A DNA stretch of 64,000 nucleotides from Sphingomonas hankookensis (lineage in GTDB: Bacteria; Pseudomonadota; Alphaproteobacteria; Sphingomonadales; Sphingomonadaceae): positions 1,297,501-1,361,500 of the forward strand of contig NZ_CP117025.1 in NCBI RefSeq assembly GCF_028551275.1. Reading direction: 5' to 3'. The notes beneath the pieces are model-generated. The model was given only the letters and a program-made list of their open reading frames with translations. It ran no database searches and was not told the origin of the DNA. The position numbers and the translations under genes are program-made. This document shows, piece by piece, positions 26,947-36,959 of this stretch. Position 1 is the stretch's first letter. Every line of letters starts with the position of its first letter.

Positions 26947-27393
26947 TCACGCTCTCTGACGGACCCGAGCGCCGCAGGACAACTCGGCGCGGATCGCCGC
27001 CACTTCCTCCAGCAACCGGTTGATCTGTGCTTCGGCGCGCAGGTTGGTTTCATAATCCATCCGCGCCTCCAGCCGGTCCTTCGCCGCCTGCCGGTTCTGG
27101 CTCATCATGATGATCGGCGCCTGCAACGCTGCCAGCATCGACAGCATCAGGTTGAGGAAGATGAACGGGAACGGGTCGAACGCCCCCGTGCCGAGGATGA
27201 TGGTGTTGAGCACCGACCATCCGACTAGGAACAGGCAGAAGGCGGTGATGAAGCCCCACGACCCACCGATCGCCGCGACGCGGTCGGCCAGGCGTTCGCC
27301 CAGCGTCATCGTATCGTCGAACGCGGTGTTGGGATCGCGCACCGAACCGGTGCGGCGGAAGGGTTCGGTCAGGAACCGGATGGTGGTGTTCAT
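26947..27393 (-). CDS. DUF1003 membrane protein
   Basis: 148-residue inner-membrane protein. DUF1003 features are present: LGERLADRVAAIGGSWGFI followed by a first membrane helix (FITAFCLFLVGWSVLNTIIL), then FDPFPFIFLNLMLSMLAALQ and APIIMMSQNRQAAKDR, and a cytoplasmic coiled coil (ARMDYETNLRAEAQINRLLEE). ATG 27393 is supported by GAGGTG upstream. The family is widespread; its function is not established. The roughly 220 bases upstream, to the terminator at 27617, show no further gene. Confidence 0.85.
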   Translation of the reverse strand: MNTTIRFLTEPFRRTGSVRDPNTAFDDTMTLGERLADRVAAIGGSWGFITAFCLFLVGWSVLNTIILGTGAFDPFPFIFLNLMLSMLAALQAPIIMMSQNRQAAKDRLEARMDYETNLRAEAQINRLLEEVAAIRAELSCGARVRQRA

Positions 27394-27616
27394 GCTATGC
27401 ACCTCGCGCGATGCGACCGGCCGCGCCGGCCGATCCCCCGCGAGGCGCCCCAACGATCAGGCGATACGCGGTGACGGCCGGTGCGGCTCGGTCGATCGAC
27501 TGGAATCGTTGTTGGACATGGACCCTGTCTCGGGACGTTGGCGGAAAGGGACGGTCGGATCGTCCGAGCGCGCGGATGCGCCTGTCGGGCGAGTCGGTCA
27601 AGGCGGAGAAACATGA

Positions 27617-27655
27617 AAAAGCCGTCATGTTCGCGGAGGGAACATGACGGCTTTT
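27617..27655 (-). terminator. bidirectional Rho-independent terminator after infC
   Basis: A perfect 16-bp inverted repeat, AAAAGCCGTCATGTTC at 27617-27632 and its complement at 27640-27655, has a seven-base loop. Its A/T ends give T runs on both strands. It ends the thrS-infC transcript about 140 bases after infC, beyond a paired palindromic repeat. Confidence 0.88.
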
Positions 27656-27678
27656 GGTGTCGGCAAACTTGCCCTGTT

Positions 27679-27774
27679 CGTCACTCCCGCGGAGGCGGGA
27701 GTCCATGAACGCTATCATCGCGGCTCCTGCCGAACCGTTGGCGTGTATGGATTCCCGCCTTCGCGAGAATGACG
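27679..27774. repeat. paired palindromic repeat (CGTCA-TTCCCGC type)
   Basis: Inverted pair of palindromes: the left arm starts at 27679 (CGTCACTCCCGCGGAGG), the right arm ends at 27774 (TTCCCGCCTTCGCGAGAATG). Each arm forms its own hairpin and the arms are inverted copies separated by about 40 bases. It lies between the terminator and the infC stop. The gap 27394-27796 otherwise holds no gene. Confidence 0.8.
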
Positions 27775-27796
27775 AGTGGAGAAACGTGCCCCGCCG

Positions 27797-28342
27797 TTAC
27801 TTCGGTGCCAGCACCATCAGCATCTGGCGGCCTTCCATGCGCGGATAGGCTTCGACCTTGGCGATTTCCTGCGTCGCTTCGGCGACACGCTGCAACACCG
27901 CCATGCCGAGCTGGCCGTGGCTCAGCTCACGACCGCGGAAGCGCATCGTGACCTTCACCTTGTCGCCCTCGGTGATGAACTGCTCGACCTTCTTCATCTT
28001 CGTATCATAGTCATGATCGTCGATGTTCGGACGCATCTTGATCTCCTTGATCTCCTGCGTCTTCTGGGTCTTGCGGGCGAGGTTCGCCTTCTTCTGCGCC
28101 TCGTACTTGAACTTGCCCACGTCGAGGAACTTCGCGACGGGCGGGTCGGCGTTCGGCGACACTTCGACCAGATCGAGCCCGACCTCGGCCGCCTGCGCGA
28201 TCGCTTCGCGCGTGTACATGACACCCAGATTCTCGCCCTCGTGATCGATCACGCGGACCTTCGGGCTCTGGATGAACTCATTGAATCGGGGGCCGTTCAT
28301 CGGCGGCGGCGCATTCGGGCGACGCATCATGGGCGGACGGAT
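27797..28342 (-). CDS. infC: translation initiation factor IF-3, ATC start codon
   Basis: 181-residue IF-3, which proofreads start-codon pairing on the 30S subunit. The N-domain shows [25 protein letters not shown] and [19 protein letters not shown]; the linker is rich in Lys; the C-domain has [21 protein letters not shown] and [13 protein letters not shown]. The first ATG (28330) is 20 bases from the Shine-Dalgarno AGGAG at 28351-28355, whereas an in-frame ATC at 28340-28342 is exactly eight bases from it. infC in E. coli starts with ATT and is autoregulated through that rare codon, so ATC 28342 is taken as the start. It follows thrS by about 50 bases. Confidence 0.92.
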   Translation of the reverse strand: MRPPMMRRPNAPPPMNGPRFNEFIQSPKVRVIDHEGENLGVMYTREAIAQAAEVGLDLVEVSPNADPPVAKFLDVGKFKYEAQKKANLARKTQKTQEIKEIKMRPNIDDHDYDTKMKKVEQFITEGDKVKVTMRFRGRELSHGQLGMAVLQRVAEATQEIAKVEAYPRMEGRQMLMVLAPK

Positions 28343-28393
28343 AGGTGCTGCTCCTGTAGTTGTCGAAAGTCCTATATAATCAATCTTGCGCGG

Positions 28394-30406
28394 TTACGAA
28401 AGGTTCCGCGCAAGATCGGGGGCAAGTGCCTCTGCCTTCAGCATCGCGACCAGCTTGTCGAGGCCGATGACCTGCTGCCCCTGGCTGCCGAGGCGACGCA
28501 GCGCCACGGTGCGCTCCTCCGCCTCGCGCTTGCCGACGACGACCAGCGCCGGAACCTTGGCGAGCGAATGTTCGCGCACCTTGTAGTTGATCTTTTCGTT
28601 GCGCAGATCGGTTTCGACGCGGATTCCGGCGGCCTTGAGCGCTGCGGCGACCTCGTTCGCGTAATCGTCGGCGTCCGAAACGATCGTCGCGACCACCGCC
28701 TGCACCGGCGACAGCCACATCGGCATTCGCCCGGCATGATGTTCGATCAGGATGCCGAGGAAGCGTTCGAACGTGCCGAGGATCGCGCGGTGGAGCATCA
28801 CCGGGCGGTGGCGGTTGCCGTCCTCACCCACATAGGTCGCATCGAGTCGTTCGGGCAGCACGCGGTCCGACTGGATCGTGCCGACCTGCCACGTCCGCCC
28901 GATCGCGTCGGTCAGGTGGAATTCCAGCTTCGGCGCATAGAAGGCGCCTTCACCCGGCAGTTCCTCGAACTTGTCCTTGATGTCCTGCGACAGGTTCGAC
29001 GACAGCACCGCCTCGCGCAGCTCCGCCTCGGCCTTGTCCCACATCGCGTCCGACCCGAAGCGCTTCTCGGGGCGCAGCGCCAGCTTCACCGCATAATCGG
29101 TGAAGCCCAGATCCTGATAGACCGAGTCGAGCAGTTCGCAGAAGTCGCGGACTTCCTCGATCAGCTGGTCCTCACGACAGAAGATGTGCGCGTCGTCCTG
29201 CGTGAACTGGCGGACGCGCATGATGCCGTGCAGCGCGCCATGCGGTTCGTTGCGGTGGCAGCAGCCGAATTCGGCCATGCGGATTGGCAGGTCGCGATAC
29301 GACTTGATCCCCTGGCGAAAGATCAGGACGTGCGCCGGGCAGTTCATCGGCTTCAACGCCATCATGTCGGCATCGGCGCTGACGATCGCGCCCTCGTCCT
29401 CGGTATTCGGGATTTCGTCGGGCACCACGAACATATTCTCGCGATATTTGCCCCAATGGCCCGACTGTTCCCATTGCCGCGCATCCATCAACTGCGGCGT
29501 CTTCACTTCCTGATAGTCGTGGGCGTCCAGCCGGCGGCGCATATACGCCTCCAGCTGCCGCCACATCATATAGCCGTTGGGGTGCCAGAACACCGACCCC
29601 TGCGCTTCGGACTGGAGGTGGAACAGGTCCATCTCCGCGCCCAGCTTGCGATGGTCGCGCTTGGCCGCTTCCTCCAGCCGGGTGAGATGCGCGTCGAGCT
29701 GCTTCTTCGACAGCCAGCCGGTGCCGTAGATGCGGCTGAGCATCGCATTCTTCTGGTCGCCGCGCCAATAGGCGCCCGACACGCGGGTCAACTTGAACGC
29801 CGCCGGATCGAGCTTGGCCGTCGATTCGAGGTGCGGACCGCGACACATGTCGAGCCATTCGCCCTGGCGATAGATGGTCAGTTCCTCGCCCTCGGGCAGT
29901 TCGGCGGCCCATTCGGCCTTGAACGTCTCGCCCTGTGCGGTCCAGCGGTCGATCAGCTGCTGGCGCGTGACGACCTCGCGTTCGAACTTTTCGCCCTTCG
30001 CGATGATCTTGCGCATCTCCGCCTCGATCAGCGGCAGGTCCTCGTCGGTGAACATGCCGCGGCCGGGGGCAGGGGCGAAGTCGTAATAGAAGCCGTCGTC
30101 TGTCGCCGGACCGAAGGTGATCTGCGTGCCCGGATACAGCGTCTGCACCGCTTCGGCGAGGACGTGGGCGAAGTCATGGCGGTGGAGTTCCAGCGCGTCC
30201 GCTTCGTCCTTCGCCGTCACGAGCGCCAGCGAGGCGTCGCCGTCGAACGGCCGGTTCAGGTCGCGCACCTGCCCGTCGACCCGCGCGGCGATCGCCGCCT
30301 TGCGCAAGCCCGGCGAGATCGCGGCGGCGATGTCTGCGGGAGTAGTGCCCGGCATCACCTCACGGACGGCACCGTCGGGAAGGGTGATGCGGAACATTGC
30401 GGACAT
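28394..30406 (-). CDS. thrS: threonyl-tRNA synthetase
   Basis: Class II synthetase of 670 residues. TGS domain at the start ([23 protein letters not shown]), then the SAD editing domain with [12 protein letters not shown], the catalytic core with [12 protein letters not shown] and the motif-2 region [25 protein letters not shown] sequence (here [15 protein letters not shown]), and a C-terminal anticodon-binding domain. ATG 30406 has AGGTG eight bases upstream; the frame stays open further upstream only through repeat DNA. Forms a thrS-infC pair; rpmI and rplT, which follow infC in many bacteria, are absent here. Confidence 0.96.
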   Translation of the reverse strand: MSAMFRITLPDGAVREVMPGTTPADIAAAISPGLRKAAIAARVDGQVRDLNRPFDGDASLALVTAKDEADALELHRHDFAHVLAEAVQTLYPGTQITFGPATDDGFYYDFAPAPGRGMFTDEDLPLIEAEMRKIIAKGEKFEREVVTRQQLIDRWTAQGETFKAEWAAELPEGEELTIYRQGEWLDMCRGPHLESTAKLDPAAFKLTRVSGAYWRGDQKNAMLSRIYGTGWLSKKQLDAHLTRLEEAAKRDHRKLGAEMDLFHLQSEAQGSVFWHPNGYMMWRQLEAYMRRRLDAHDYQEVKTPQLMDARQWEQSGHWGKYRENMFVVPDEIPNTEDEGAIVSADADMMALKPMNCPAHVLIFRQGIKSYRDLPIRMAEFGCCHRNEPHGALHGIMRVRQFTQDDAHIFCREDQLIEEVRDFCELLDSVYQDLGFTDYAVKLALRPEKRFGSDAMWDKAEAELREAVLSSNLSQDIKDKFEELPGEGAFYAPKLEFHLTDAIGRTWQVGTIQSDRVLPERLDATYVGEDGNRHRPVMLHRAILGTFERFLGILIEHHAGRMPMWLSPVQAVVATIVSDADDYANEVAAALKAAGIRVETDLRNEKINYKVREHSLAKVPALVVVGKREAEERTVALRRLGSQGQQVIGLDKLVAMLKAEALAPDLARNLS

Positions 30407-30496
30407 GAAGGAACACCTGGAATGTCGGAGGATAAACGCCTGTCGGTTAGCCGCTGGGCGCGGGGAGGGCAAGGACACGCGCTTGTCCGTTGCCGA

Positions 30497-30598
30497 CGTC
30501 GTCCTTCCGGCGAAGGCAGGAATCCATGGATGCGGGCCGGCCGCGTAGAGTCGTGAACACCCGACACAATGGATTCCGGCCTTCGCCGGAATGACGAC
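30497..30598. repeat. paired palindromic repeat (CGTC-TTCCGGCG type), shares spacer with 47604 copy
   Basis: Two inverted hairpin arms, 30497-30526 and 30569-30598, with GGAATCCATGG/ATGGATTCC ends. Read on the minus strand, the arm and adjoining spacer (through TTGTGTCGGGTGTTC) match the copy at 47604-47701. It sits between the TonB-like gene stop (30613) and the thrS start. Confidence 0.85.
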
Positions 30599-30612
30599 CA
30601 GGGTGGGCGGTG

Positions 30613-31416
30613 CTACTCCACCGCCGCGCCTGAGTCGGTATAGGTGATCCGGATCCGCACCCAGCTGCCGATCAGCGGCTTGCCGCCGACGCGCGGGGGC
30701 AGGATGCGGAACTGCCACGCCGCCTGCCGCACCGCGCCGGCCAACCCCGATCCGCGCGCCGACTGGCCGATCTCCCGGCAGTCGGTCACCTGGTTGTTGG
30801 GGATGGTGCGGCAGGCGACCTCGCCCCAGCCGGGTCGTGCGTTGCGGGGGAGATAGGTCGACAGCTCGGCATGGGTCGGGCGGCGATACCAGTCGGCGGC
30901 GTAGAGCCGCTCGCCACCGCCGCTGCCGCCGCCGGCATCGGTATCCGCATCGCCGTCGCCGCTGTCACCCGCCGCATCGCTGCGTCCGGCGCCTTCGCCG
31001 ATGCTGCGGGTGCCGGGCGTGATCGCGGCACGGGCGAACTCGCGGCCGGTCATTGGAATGACCTTCGACCAGACATCGTTCGACGGCGTGGCTGGCACGG
31101 GGGGTGGGGGCGTTACGTCGGGCGGCGGCGCGACGGCGGTGACCGGCGGGGCGGTGCTGGCGCTACCGGCAGCCGCCTTGCGCTGTACCTGCCTGGCGGG
31201 CGCGGCAGCCGGGGCGACCTGATCGGCGGGCAGCATGTCGACGATCAGCGGCGATTTCTCGCCGGGCGGCGGAGACATCATCGTCGGTGCGATGCGCAGC
31301 AACAGCCACAGGATAGCGACATGGATCGCCACCACCAGCGCCAGCGTGGCGATGCGGCGCTGCAGCGGAACCGGGCGACGCGCGGAGAACCGTTCCTGAT
31401 ACATTGTCGACGCCAC
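30613..31416 (-). CDS. TonB-like energy-transducing or envelope protein
   Basis: 267 residues with TonB architecture. Residues 20-42 form one membrane helix ([20 protein letters not shown]). A Pro/Ala-rich periplasmic stretch follows ([16 protein letters not shown]), then a Gly/Asp-rich linker and a C-terminal region with [18 protein letters not shown] and [20 protein letters not shown], which resembles a TonB C-terminal fold. Two cysteines could form a disulfide. Not clearly the main TonB, as no exbBD genes are adjacent. Start GTG 31416 or ATG 31404 are both possible. Upstream is tRNA-Gly on the same strand. Confidence 0.7.
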   Translation of the reverse strand: MASTMYQERFSARRPVPLQRRIATLALVVAIHVAILWLLLRIAPTMMSPPPGEKSPLIVDMLPADQVAPAAAPARQVQRKAAAGSASTAPPVTAVAPPPDVTPPPPVPATPSNDVWSKVIPMTGREFARAAITPGTRSIGEGAGRSDAAGDSGDGDADTDAGGGSGGGERLYAADWYRRPTHAELSTYLPRNARPGWGEVACRTIPNNQVTDCREIGQSARGSGLAGAVRQAAWQFRILPPRVGGKPLIGSWVRIRITYTDSGAAVE

Positions 31417-31485
31417 GCGCCGCCCCTAGCGCACAAGGCAGCCGAGCGCGATGGGAAAGACGCGAGGTTTGCGATGTCAGGAAGG

Positions 31486-31559
31486 TGGAGCGGGTGAAGG
31501 GAATCGAACCCTCGTCGTAAGCTTGGGAAGCTTCTGCTCTACCATTGAGCTACACCCGC
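31486..31559 (-). tRNA. tRNA-Gly (anticodon CCC)
   Basis: 74-nucleotide cloverleaf on the minus strand. The acceptor stem GCGGGTG pairs with CACCCGC, the D arm is GCTC-AATGGTA-GAGC, the anticodon loop TTCCCAA gives anticodon CCC, and the T arm is GAGGG-TTCGATT-CCCTT. The discriminator T and CCA end are encoded. The anticodon stem has four good pairs and a terminal G-A. It reads GGG codons. Confidence 0.96.
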
Positions 31560-31638
31560 TCGGGCAGCGCTGCCCTTAGCCAATGGATCGCACGGGCGCA
31601 AGCGTTCCCATGGGCGTCGGCTGTGGTATCGGAAGCGC

Positions 31639-33018
31639 ATGACGACCGCGCGAACCACCCAGGACGCCGTGCCCGGCACGATCCGCCATGTCGCGATCAT
31701 CGGCGCCGGATTTTCCGGCACGCTGCTGGCGATCAACCTGCTGCGGCACGACGGGCCGGCGGCGACGCTGATCGAGCGCGGCGATGCGGCGGGGCTCGGG
31801 GTCGCCTATGGCACAAGGCAGAGCGACCATCTGCTGAACGTGCGCGCCGCGAACATGAGCGCCTTTCCCGACCGGCCGGACCACTTCGTCCGCTGGCTCG
31901 CCGAGCGCGATACGGGGGCCAGCGGCGCGGATTTCGTGCCGCGCGCCCTGTACGGCAGCTATCTGCGCGAGACGCTGGCGGCGGCGCAGGCAGCCGCGCC
32001 GGGCCGGCTGACCGTGGTGGATGGCGAGGCGGTCGGCATCGACGGCGCGACGGTGGTGCTCGGGGACGGTCGCGTCGTCACCCCGGACGCGGCGGTGCTG
32101 GCGGTCGGCAATCTCGCGCCGCAGGTGCCGCCGGGGCTGCGCGGCATCGCCCATCTGCCGGCCTATGTGGGCAATCCCTGGGCAGCGGGGGCGACCGCCG
32201 GCCTCACCGACGACGACACGGTCCTGCTGATCGGTACGGGGCTGACCATGGTGGATGTCGCGCTGTCGCTGGAGGCGCAGGGCTTTGGCGGACGGATCGT
32301 CGCGCTGTCGCGGCGCGGACTGCTGCCGCATCGCCATGCGCCGGCGGCCCTGCCTGAGCAGCCGTTGACCGAGCGCCCCCGCCCGCCGCTATCGGCGCTG
32401 GTCCGGTCGGTTCGCGACCGTGGCGCGGCGATCGGCTGGCACAGCGCGATCGACGAGCTGCGCCCCTTTACCCAGGGGATATGGGCGGCGGCCGATCCGG
32501 TCGAGCGGCGGCGCTTCCTGCGCCATTTGCGGCCATGGTGGGACATCCATCGCCACCGGCTGGCCCCGGCGGTCGCCGACCGGATCGACGCGATGGTGGC
32601 GAGCGGGCGGCTGACGCTGCTCGCCGGCAAGAGTTGCGATGCGCATGAAGCCGAGTGCGGCATCGCGGTCGAATGGCGGCCACGCGGCGAGGACACCCGG
32701 CAGCGCATCGTCGCGACCCGCGTCATTTCGTGCATCGGGCCGCAGGGCGATGTCGCCCGCACCGACGACCCGCTGCTGTCGGCGCTGGTCGCGGACGGGC
32801 GCATCCGCCCCGACAGCGAACATCTCGGCATCGATGTCGAGGTCACCGGCCGCGTGTTGCACGACAATGGCGACAGCGACGACCGGCTGTTCGCGATCGG
32901 GCCAATGACGCGCGGCGCGTTCTGGGAAATCGTCGCCGTGCCCGATCTGCGGCGGCAGGTGTGGGACGTCGCGCGCTATCTGTCGAACGCGCACTGGGTC
33001 GGCGGCGAGGGGCTGTAA
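31639..33018 (+). CDS. FAD/NAD(P)-binding protein (COG4529-like)
   Basis: 459-residue predicted flavoprotein. An N-terminal dinucleotide fold has IIGAGFSGTLLAINLL (about 19-35), followed by the GLGVAYGTRQSDHLLNVRAANMSAF region typical of the NAD_binding_9/COG4529 family. A second nucleotide-binding motif is LIGTGLTMVDVALSLE near 200. The C-terminus contains FAIGPMTRGAFWEIVAVPDLR. The family resembles hydroxyacylglutathione/uncharacterised oxidoreductases used in redox or siderophore contexts; the substrate cannot be predicted. It is followed by a symporter gene after 68 bases. Confidence 0.82.
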   Translation: MTTARTTQDAVPGTIRHVAIIGAGFSGTLLAINLLRHDGPAATLIERGDAAGLGVAYGTRQSDHLLNVRAANMSAFPDRPDHFVRWLAERDTGASGADFVPRALYGSYLRETLAAAQAAAPGRLTVVDGEAVGIDGATVVLGDGRVVTPDAAVLAVGNLAPQVPPGLRGIAHLPAYVGNPWAAGATAGLTDDDTVLLIGTGLTMVDVALSLEAQGFGGRIVALSRRGLLPHRHAPAALPEQPLTERPRPPLSALVRSVRDRGAAIGWHSAIDELRPFTQGIWAAADPVERRRFLRHLRPWWDIHRHRLAPAVADRIDAMVASGRLTLLAGKSCDAHEAECGIAVEWRPRGEDTRQRIVATRVISCIGPQGDVARTDDPLLSALVADGRIRPDSEHLGIDVEVTGRVLHDNGDSDDRLFAIGPMTRGAFWEIVAVPDLRRQVWDVARYLSNAHWVGGEGL

Positions 33019-33086
33019 CGCCGCATTGGGGCGATCCTAGAAATGCTTCGTTGTGGGGGCAGGCCGGCCACCCGAAGTGATCGTCC

Positions 33087-34385
33087 ATGCAACAAGCCCG
33101 CAAAATCCTGCCGTCCTTCGGCATTCAGGTCGCGATCGGCATGGTCGCGGGTGTCGTACTGGGACTGCTTGCCGCCGAGATGGGGGGTGCCGATGGTGCG
33201 ATCGGCACGCTGCTGCACACGGTCGGGCAGATTTTCGTCCAGCTGCTGAAAGTGCTGGTGCCGGCGCTGGTCTTCACCGCCATCGTCGGGTCGATCGCGG
33301 CGCTGCGCGATCTGCCCAATGCGGCGCGGCTGGTCGGGCAGACTTTGCTCTGGTTCGCGCTGACCGCGCTGATCGCGGTGTCGATCGGCATCGTCCTGGC
33401 GCTGGCGCTCCAGCCCGGCCGGCACAGCGATGTCGCGCTGGCCAGCGCTGTGCAGCCCGGCACGGTGGGCACATGGCTCGATTTTCTGAAAGGGCTGGTG
33501 CCCGCCAATCTGCTCGGCCTGACCGCGTCGACCAAGATGGCGGACGGCGGTGCGACCACCATGCTCGGCTTCAATGTGCTGCAGATCATCGTCGTCGCCA
33601 TCGCGGTCGGGGCCGCGGCGGTGCGGGTCGGCGCGGCGGGGGAGCCGTTCCTTGCCTTCAACACCTCGGCGCTGATGATCCTGCGGCGGCTGCTGCGCTG
33701 GGTGATCGCGTTGACGCCGATCGGGTCGGCCGCGCTGATCGGCGATGCGATCGTCCGCTATGGCTGGGGCACGCTGTCGTCGCTCGGTGCCTTTGCCGCG
33801 ACCGTCTATATCGGCCTCGGCATCGTGCTGTTCGTCGTCTATCCGACGCTGCTGGCGCTGCATCGCATCTCGCCGATCTGGTTCTTCCGCCGGGCATGGC
33901 CCGCGATCCAGCTGGGCTTCGTCACCCGTTCCTCGGTCGGCACGTTGCCGGTGACGCAGGAGCGGACCGAACAGGCGCTGGGCGTACCCGCTGCCTATGC
34001 CGCCTTTGCTGTGCCGTTGGGGTCGACGACCAAGATGGACGGGTGTGCCGCGATCTATCCGGCGGTGTCGGCGATCTTCGTCGCGCAGTTCTTCGGCTTG
34101 GCCCTGCATGCCGGCGATTATGCGCTGATCGTGATGGTGTCGGTGCTGGGGTCTGCGGCGACGGCCGGGCTGACCGGCGCGACCGTCATGCTGACCCTGA
34201 CGCTGACGACACTCGGCCTGCCGTTGGAGGGGGCGGGGCTGTTGCTGGCGATCGACCCGATCCTCGACATGGGCCGCACCGCCGTCAACGTCGCCGGTCA
34301 GATGCTGGTGCCGACCATCGTCGCCAAGCGGGAAGGGCTGCTCGCCGCGCCCGCCGACGCCCCGGCGGAAGTGGCGTTAGGGTAG
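33087..34385 (+). CDS. dicarboxylate/amino acid:cation symporter (DAACS family)
   Basis: 432-residue inner-membrane transporter of the GltP/DctA type with about eight membrane helices and two hairpins. Family hallmarks: the serine-rich hairpin [15 protein letters not shown], the substrate/cation site [16 protein letters not shown] (compare NMDGT of GltP), and [30 protein letters not shown] near the end. Imports C4-dicarboxylates, glutamate or aspartate with Na+ or H+; the exact substrate is not determined. Its stop overlaps the convergent queA stop by nine bases. Confidence 0.9.
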   Translation: MQQARKILPSFGIQVAIGMVAGVVLGLLAAEMGGADGAIGTLLHTVGQIFVQLLKVLVPALVFTAIVGSIAALRDLPNAARLVGQTLLWFALTALIAVSIGIVLALALQPGRHSDVALASAVQPGTVGTWLDFLKGLVPANLLGLTASTKMADGGATTMLGFNVLQIIVVAIAVGAAAVRVGAAGEPFLAFNTSALMILRRLLRWVIALTPIGSAALIGDAIVRYGWGTLSSLGAFAATVYIGLGIVLFVVYPTLLALHRISPIWFFRRAWPAIQLGFVTRSSVGTLPVTQERTEQALGVPAAYAAFAVPLGSTTKMDGCAAIYPAVSAIFVAQFFGLALHAGDYALIVMVSVLGSAATAGLTGATVMLTLTLTTLGLPLEGAGLLLAIDPILDMGRTAVNVAGQMLVPTIVAKREGLLAAPADAPAEVALG

Positions 34386-35405
34386 CAGCAGCGACGCGTC
34401 GCCATAGGAATAGAAACGATATTCCCCGGCGATGGCATGGACATAGGCGGCGAGCATCCGCTCCCGCCCCATCAGCGCCGATACCAGCATGAACAGCGTC
34501 GATTTGGGCAGGTGAAAATTGGTCATCAGCCCGTCGATCCCACGAAAGCGGTAGCCGGGGGTGATGAAGATCGCCGTATCGCCTTCGAACGGCTGTACCT
34601 GCCCCTCAGCGTCGGTGGCACTTTCGATCAGACGCAGGCTGGTGGTGCCGACCGCGATCACCCGGCCGCCGGCGGCACGCACTGCGTTCAGCCGGTCGGC
34701 GGTGGGGGCGTCGATCCGGCCCCATTCGGCATGCATCTGGTGGTCGTCGGTATCGTCCGCCTTGACCGGCAGGAAGGTGCCCGCCCCGACATGCAGCGTC
34801 AGCGTGGAATGGGCGATCCCTGCCGCTTCGATCGCCGCCATCAGTTCGGGCGTGAAGTGCAGCGCTGCGGTGGGGGCGGCGACGGCGCCGGCTTCGCGCG
34901 CGAACAGCGTCTGGTAATCCTGGGCATCGCGTTCGTCGGCCCCGCCGCGCTTCGACGCGATATAGGGAGGCAGCGGCATGCGCCCGGCGCGCTCGAGCAG
35001 CAGTTCGACCGGTTCGTCGCCGGCAAAGTCCAGCGCGAAGCTGCCATCCTCGCCCTTGTCGCTGGCTGTCGCCGTCACGCCTGCGCCGAAATCGATCGTG
35101 TCACCGTCGCGCAGCCGCCGTCCGTTGCGCACGAACGCCCGCCACCTGCGCGGCCCCTCGCGCTTGTGCAGCGTCGCGCCGATCGCCGCATCGCCACGCT
35201 TGCCCTCCAGCTGCGCCGGAATCACCCGCGTGTCGTTGAAGACGAGGAGGTCGCCCGCGCGCAGGCACGACGGCAGGTCGCGAACGCCGCAGTCCCGCGT
35301 CGCATCGCCATCCAGCACCAGCATCCGCGCCGCATCACGCGGCGCGGCCGGGCGTAGCGCGATCCGGTCGGTCGGCAGGTCGAAGTCGAACAGGTCGACG
35401 TGCAT
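34377..35405 (-). CDS. queA: tRNA preQ1(34) S-adenosylmethionine ribosyltransferase-isomerase
   Basis: 342-residue enzyme of queuosine synthesis that transfers the ribosyl part of SAM to preQ1 in tRNA to give epoxyqueuosine. Motifs: [19 protein letters not shown] at the start, [34 protein letters not shown] and THMHAEWGR-like (here DHQMHAEWG), then [20 protein letters not shown]. Typical length. It follows a cyclophilin gene by 17 bases on the same strand, an arrangement common in alphaproteobacteria. tgt is not in the window. Confidence 0.95.
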   Translation of the reverse strand: MHVDLFDFDLPTDRIALRPAAPRDAARMLVLDGDATRDCGVRDLPSCLRAGDLLVFNDTRVIPAQLEGKRGDAAIGATLHKREGPRRWRAFVRNGRRLRDGDTIDFGAGVTATASDKGEDGSFALDFAGDEPVELLLERAGRMPLPPYIASKRGGADERDAQDYQTLFAREAGAVAAPTAALHFTPELMAAIEAAGIAHSTLTLHVGAGTFLPVKADDTDDHQMHAEWGRIDAPTADRLNAVRAAGGRVIAVGTTSLRLIESATDAEGQVQPFEGDTAIFITPGYRFRGIDGLMTNFHLPKSTLFMLVSALMGRERMLAAYVHAIAGEYRFYSYGDASLLLP

Positions 35406-35422
35406 GGGTCGGGAAACTTGTT

Positions 35423-36112
35423 TTAGCGGGCGCGGGCCGGTTGCGGGCGCTTCGCTGCCGGGGCCGGCTTGCGCGGCGCGGTCGCGGGCAGCGGGGCGAC
35501 GGTTTCGGGCAGCGCGACCGGGGCGGCGGCCTGGTACGGCGGCGGATTGTCGCTGGCGATATAGGCGTGGACGATGCGCGACGGGTTCGCCGGCGGCTCG
35601 CCGCGTTCGATCGCATCGACATATTGCATGCCGTCGATCACCCGGCCGAACACGGTGTACTTCTTGTCCAGCGAGAATTTCGGGGCGAACATGATGTAGA
35701 ACTGGCTGTTCGCGCTGTTCTCGTCATTCGCCCGCGCCGCCGCCACCGCGCCGCGGACATGAGGGAGGTAGTTGAACTCCTTTTCCACGTTCGGCAGCTT
35801 CGACCCGCCGGTGCCGTCTCCGTCCGGATCGCCACCCTGCGCCATGAAGCCGTCGATCACCCGGTGAAAGGCGAGGCCGTCGTAGAATTTCTCGCGGGTC
35901 AGCGTCTTGATGCGCGCGACCATCTTCGGCGCGACGTCGGGACGCAGCCAGATCGTCACCCTTCCGCCGGTCGACAGGTCGAGAATCCACAGGTTCCGCG
36001 TGTCGGTGGTCGATGGCGGCGGCTCGCGCCCGGGCACGTCGATCACCTGCGCCAGCGCGGGCAGGGCAAAGAACGAGGCGATGACAGCGAGCAAAAGGGC
36101 AAGACGACGCAT
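35423..36112 (-). CDS. periplasmic peptidyl-prolyl cis-trans isomerase (cyclophilin)
   Basis: 229-residue exported foldase. ATG 36112 starts a signal peptide, [22 protein letters not shown]. The cyclophilin domain (about 35-195) shows [49 protein letters not shown] and [10 protein letters not shown] Pro/Ala-rich basic tail of about 45 residues follows. An earlier in-frame start would bury the signal peptide. Probably co-transcribed with queA. Confidence 0.93.
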   Translation of the reverse strand: MRRLALLLAVIASFFALPALAQVIDVPGREPPPSTTDTRNLWILDLSTGGRVTIWLRPDVAPKMVARIKTLTREKFYDGLAFHRVIDGFMAQGGDPDGDGTGGSKLPNVEKEFNYLPHVRGAVAAARANDENSANSQFYIMFAPKFSLDKKYTVFGRVIDGMQYVDAIERGEPPANPSRIVHAYIASDNPPPYQAAAPVALPETVAPLPATAPRKPAPAAKRPQPARAR

Positions 36113-36363
36113 GAACTTCCCGAAACGCGCGAGGGACCCGAAGGGCATGAATGGCGCCGCATAGACCATGTCGTCGCTTGCGCCAATCTGAACATGACGG
36201 GCCCGTTCCGCGCCGAAACGGCAAAAGGGATTGGCAAACGCCCGAACCCCCGGCTATCACCCGTGCGACTGGACGGAAAACCGATCGGTCCGGCGTCGCC
36301 TCAATACGAAGGCGACCGGAGAGGGGCAGGGCGCGATAAGCGCCCGACGACAAGGGCTGTTGA

Positions 36364-36948
36364 ATGGCGACTGACGAAGATCAGCACGTTTCCGCAGGTG
36401 GCACGACGCCGCCGCCGGAGGGTCCGGAAGATCCGCGGAGGCGCGATTACTTGGCCATCGGCGCAGTGGCATTTGCCGGGGTCGGCGCGGGGGTGATCGC
36501 GATCCCGCTGGTCCGCCAGATGTCGCCCGCTGCCGATACGCTGGCGCTGTCGACGACCGAAATTGACCTGTCGGCGATCGAGCCGGGACAGGCGATCAAG
36601 GCGACGTTCCGCAAGCAGCCGCTGTTCGTGCGCAACCTGACGCCCAAGGAAATCGCCGAGGCCAATGCCGTCTCGATCGCCGATCTGCGCGATCCGCAGA
36701 CGCTGGAGGAGCGGACCAAGACCGGCAAGAACAACTGGCTGATCACGCTGGGCGTCTGCACCCATCTGGGCTGCGTGCCGCTGGGCGCCGGCGAAGGTGA
36801 GAACAAGGGACCGTTCGGCGGCTATTTCTGCCCGTGCCACGGGTCGGCCTATGACACCGCCGGGCGCATCCGCTCCGGCCCCGCGCCGCAGAACCTGCAC
36901 GTTCCCGAATATACCTTCACGTCCGACACCGTCGTGACGGTTGGCTGA
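36364..36948 (+). CDS. petA: ubiquinol-cytochrome c reductase Rieske iron-sulfur subunit
   Basis: 194-residue 2Fe-2S subunit of the cytochrome bc1 complex. An N-terminal [20 protein letters not shown] gives a twin-arginine-like membrane anchor at about 25-50. Cluster ligands lie in CTHLGC and CPCHGS, separated by the usual spacing, with [12 protein letters not shown] after them. First gene of petABC; about 250 bases upstream, before the divergent cyclophilin gene, should hold the promoter. Confidence 0.97.
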   Translation: MATDEDQHVSAGGTTPPPEGPEDPRRRDYLAIGAVAFAGVGAGVIAIPLVRQMSPAADTLALSTTEIDLSAIEPGQAIKATFRKQPLFVRNLTPKEIAEANAVSIADLRDPQTLEERTKTGKNNWLITLGVCTHLGCVPLGAGEGENKGPFGGYFCPCHGSAYDTAGRIRSGPAPQNLHVPEYTFTSDTVVTVG

Positions 36949-36959
36949 GGAGAGAGACG

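Noticed and set aside
31486..31559. tRNA-Gly as an integration site for a mobile element
   Set aside because: No integrase gene and no duplicated tRNA 3' end were found nearby.
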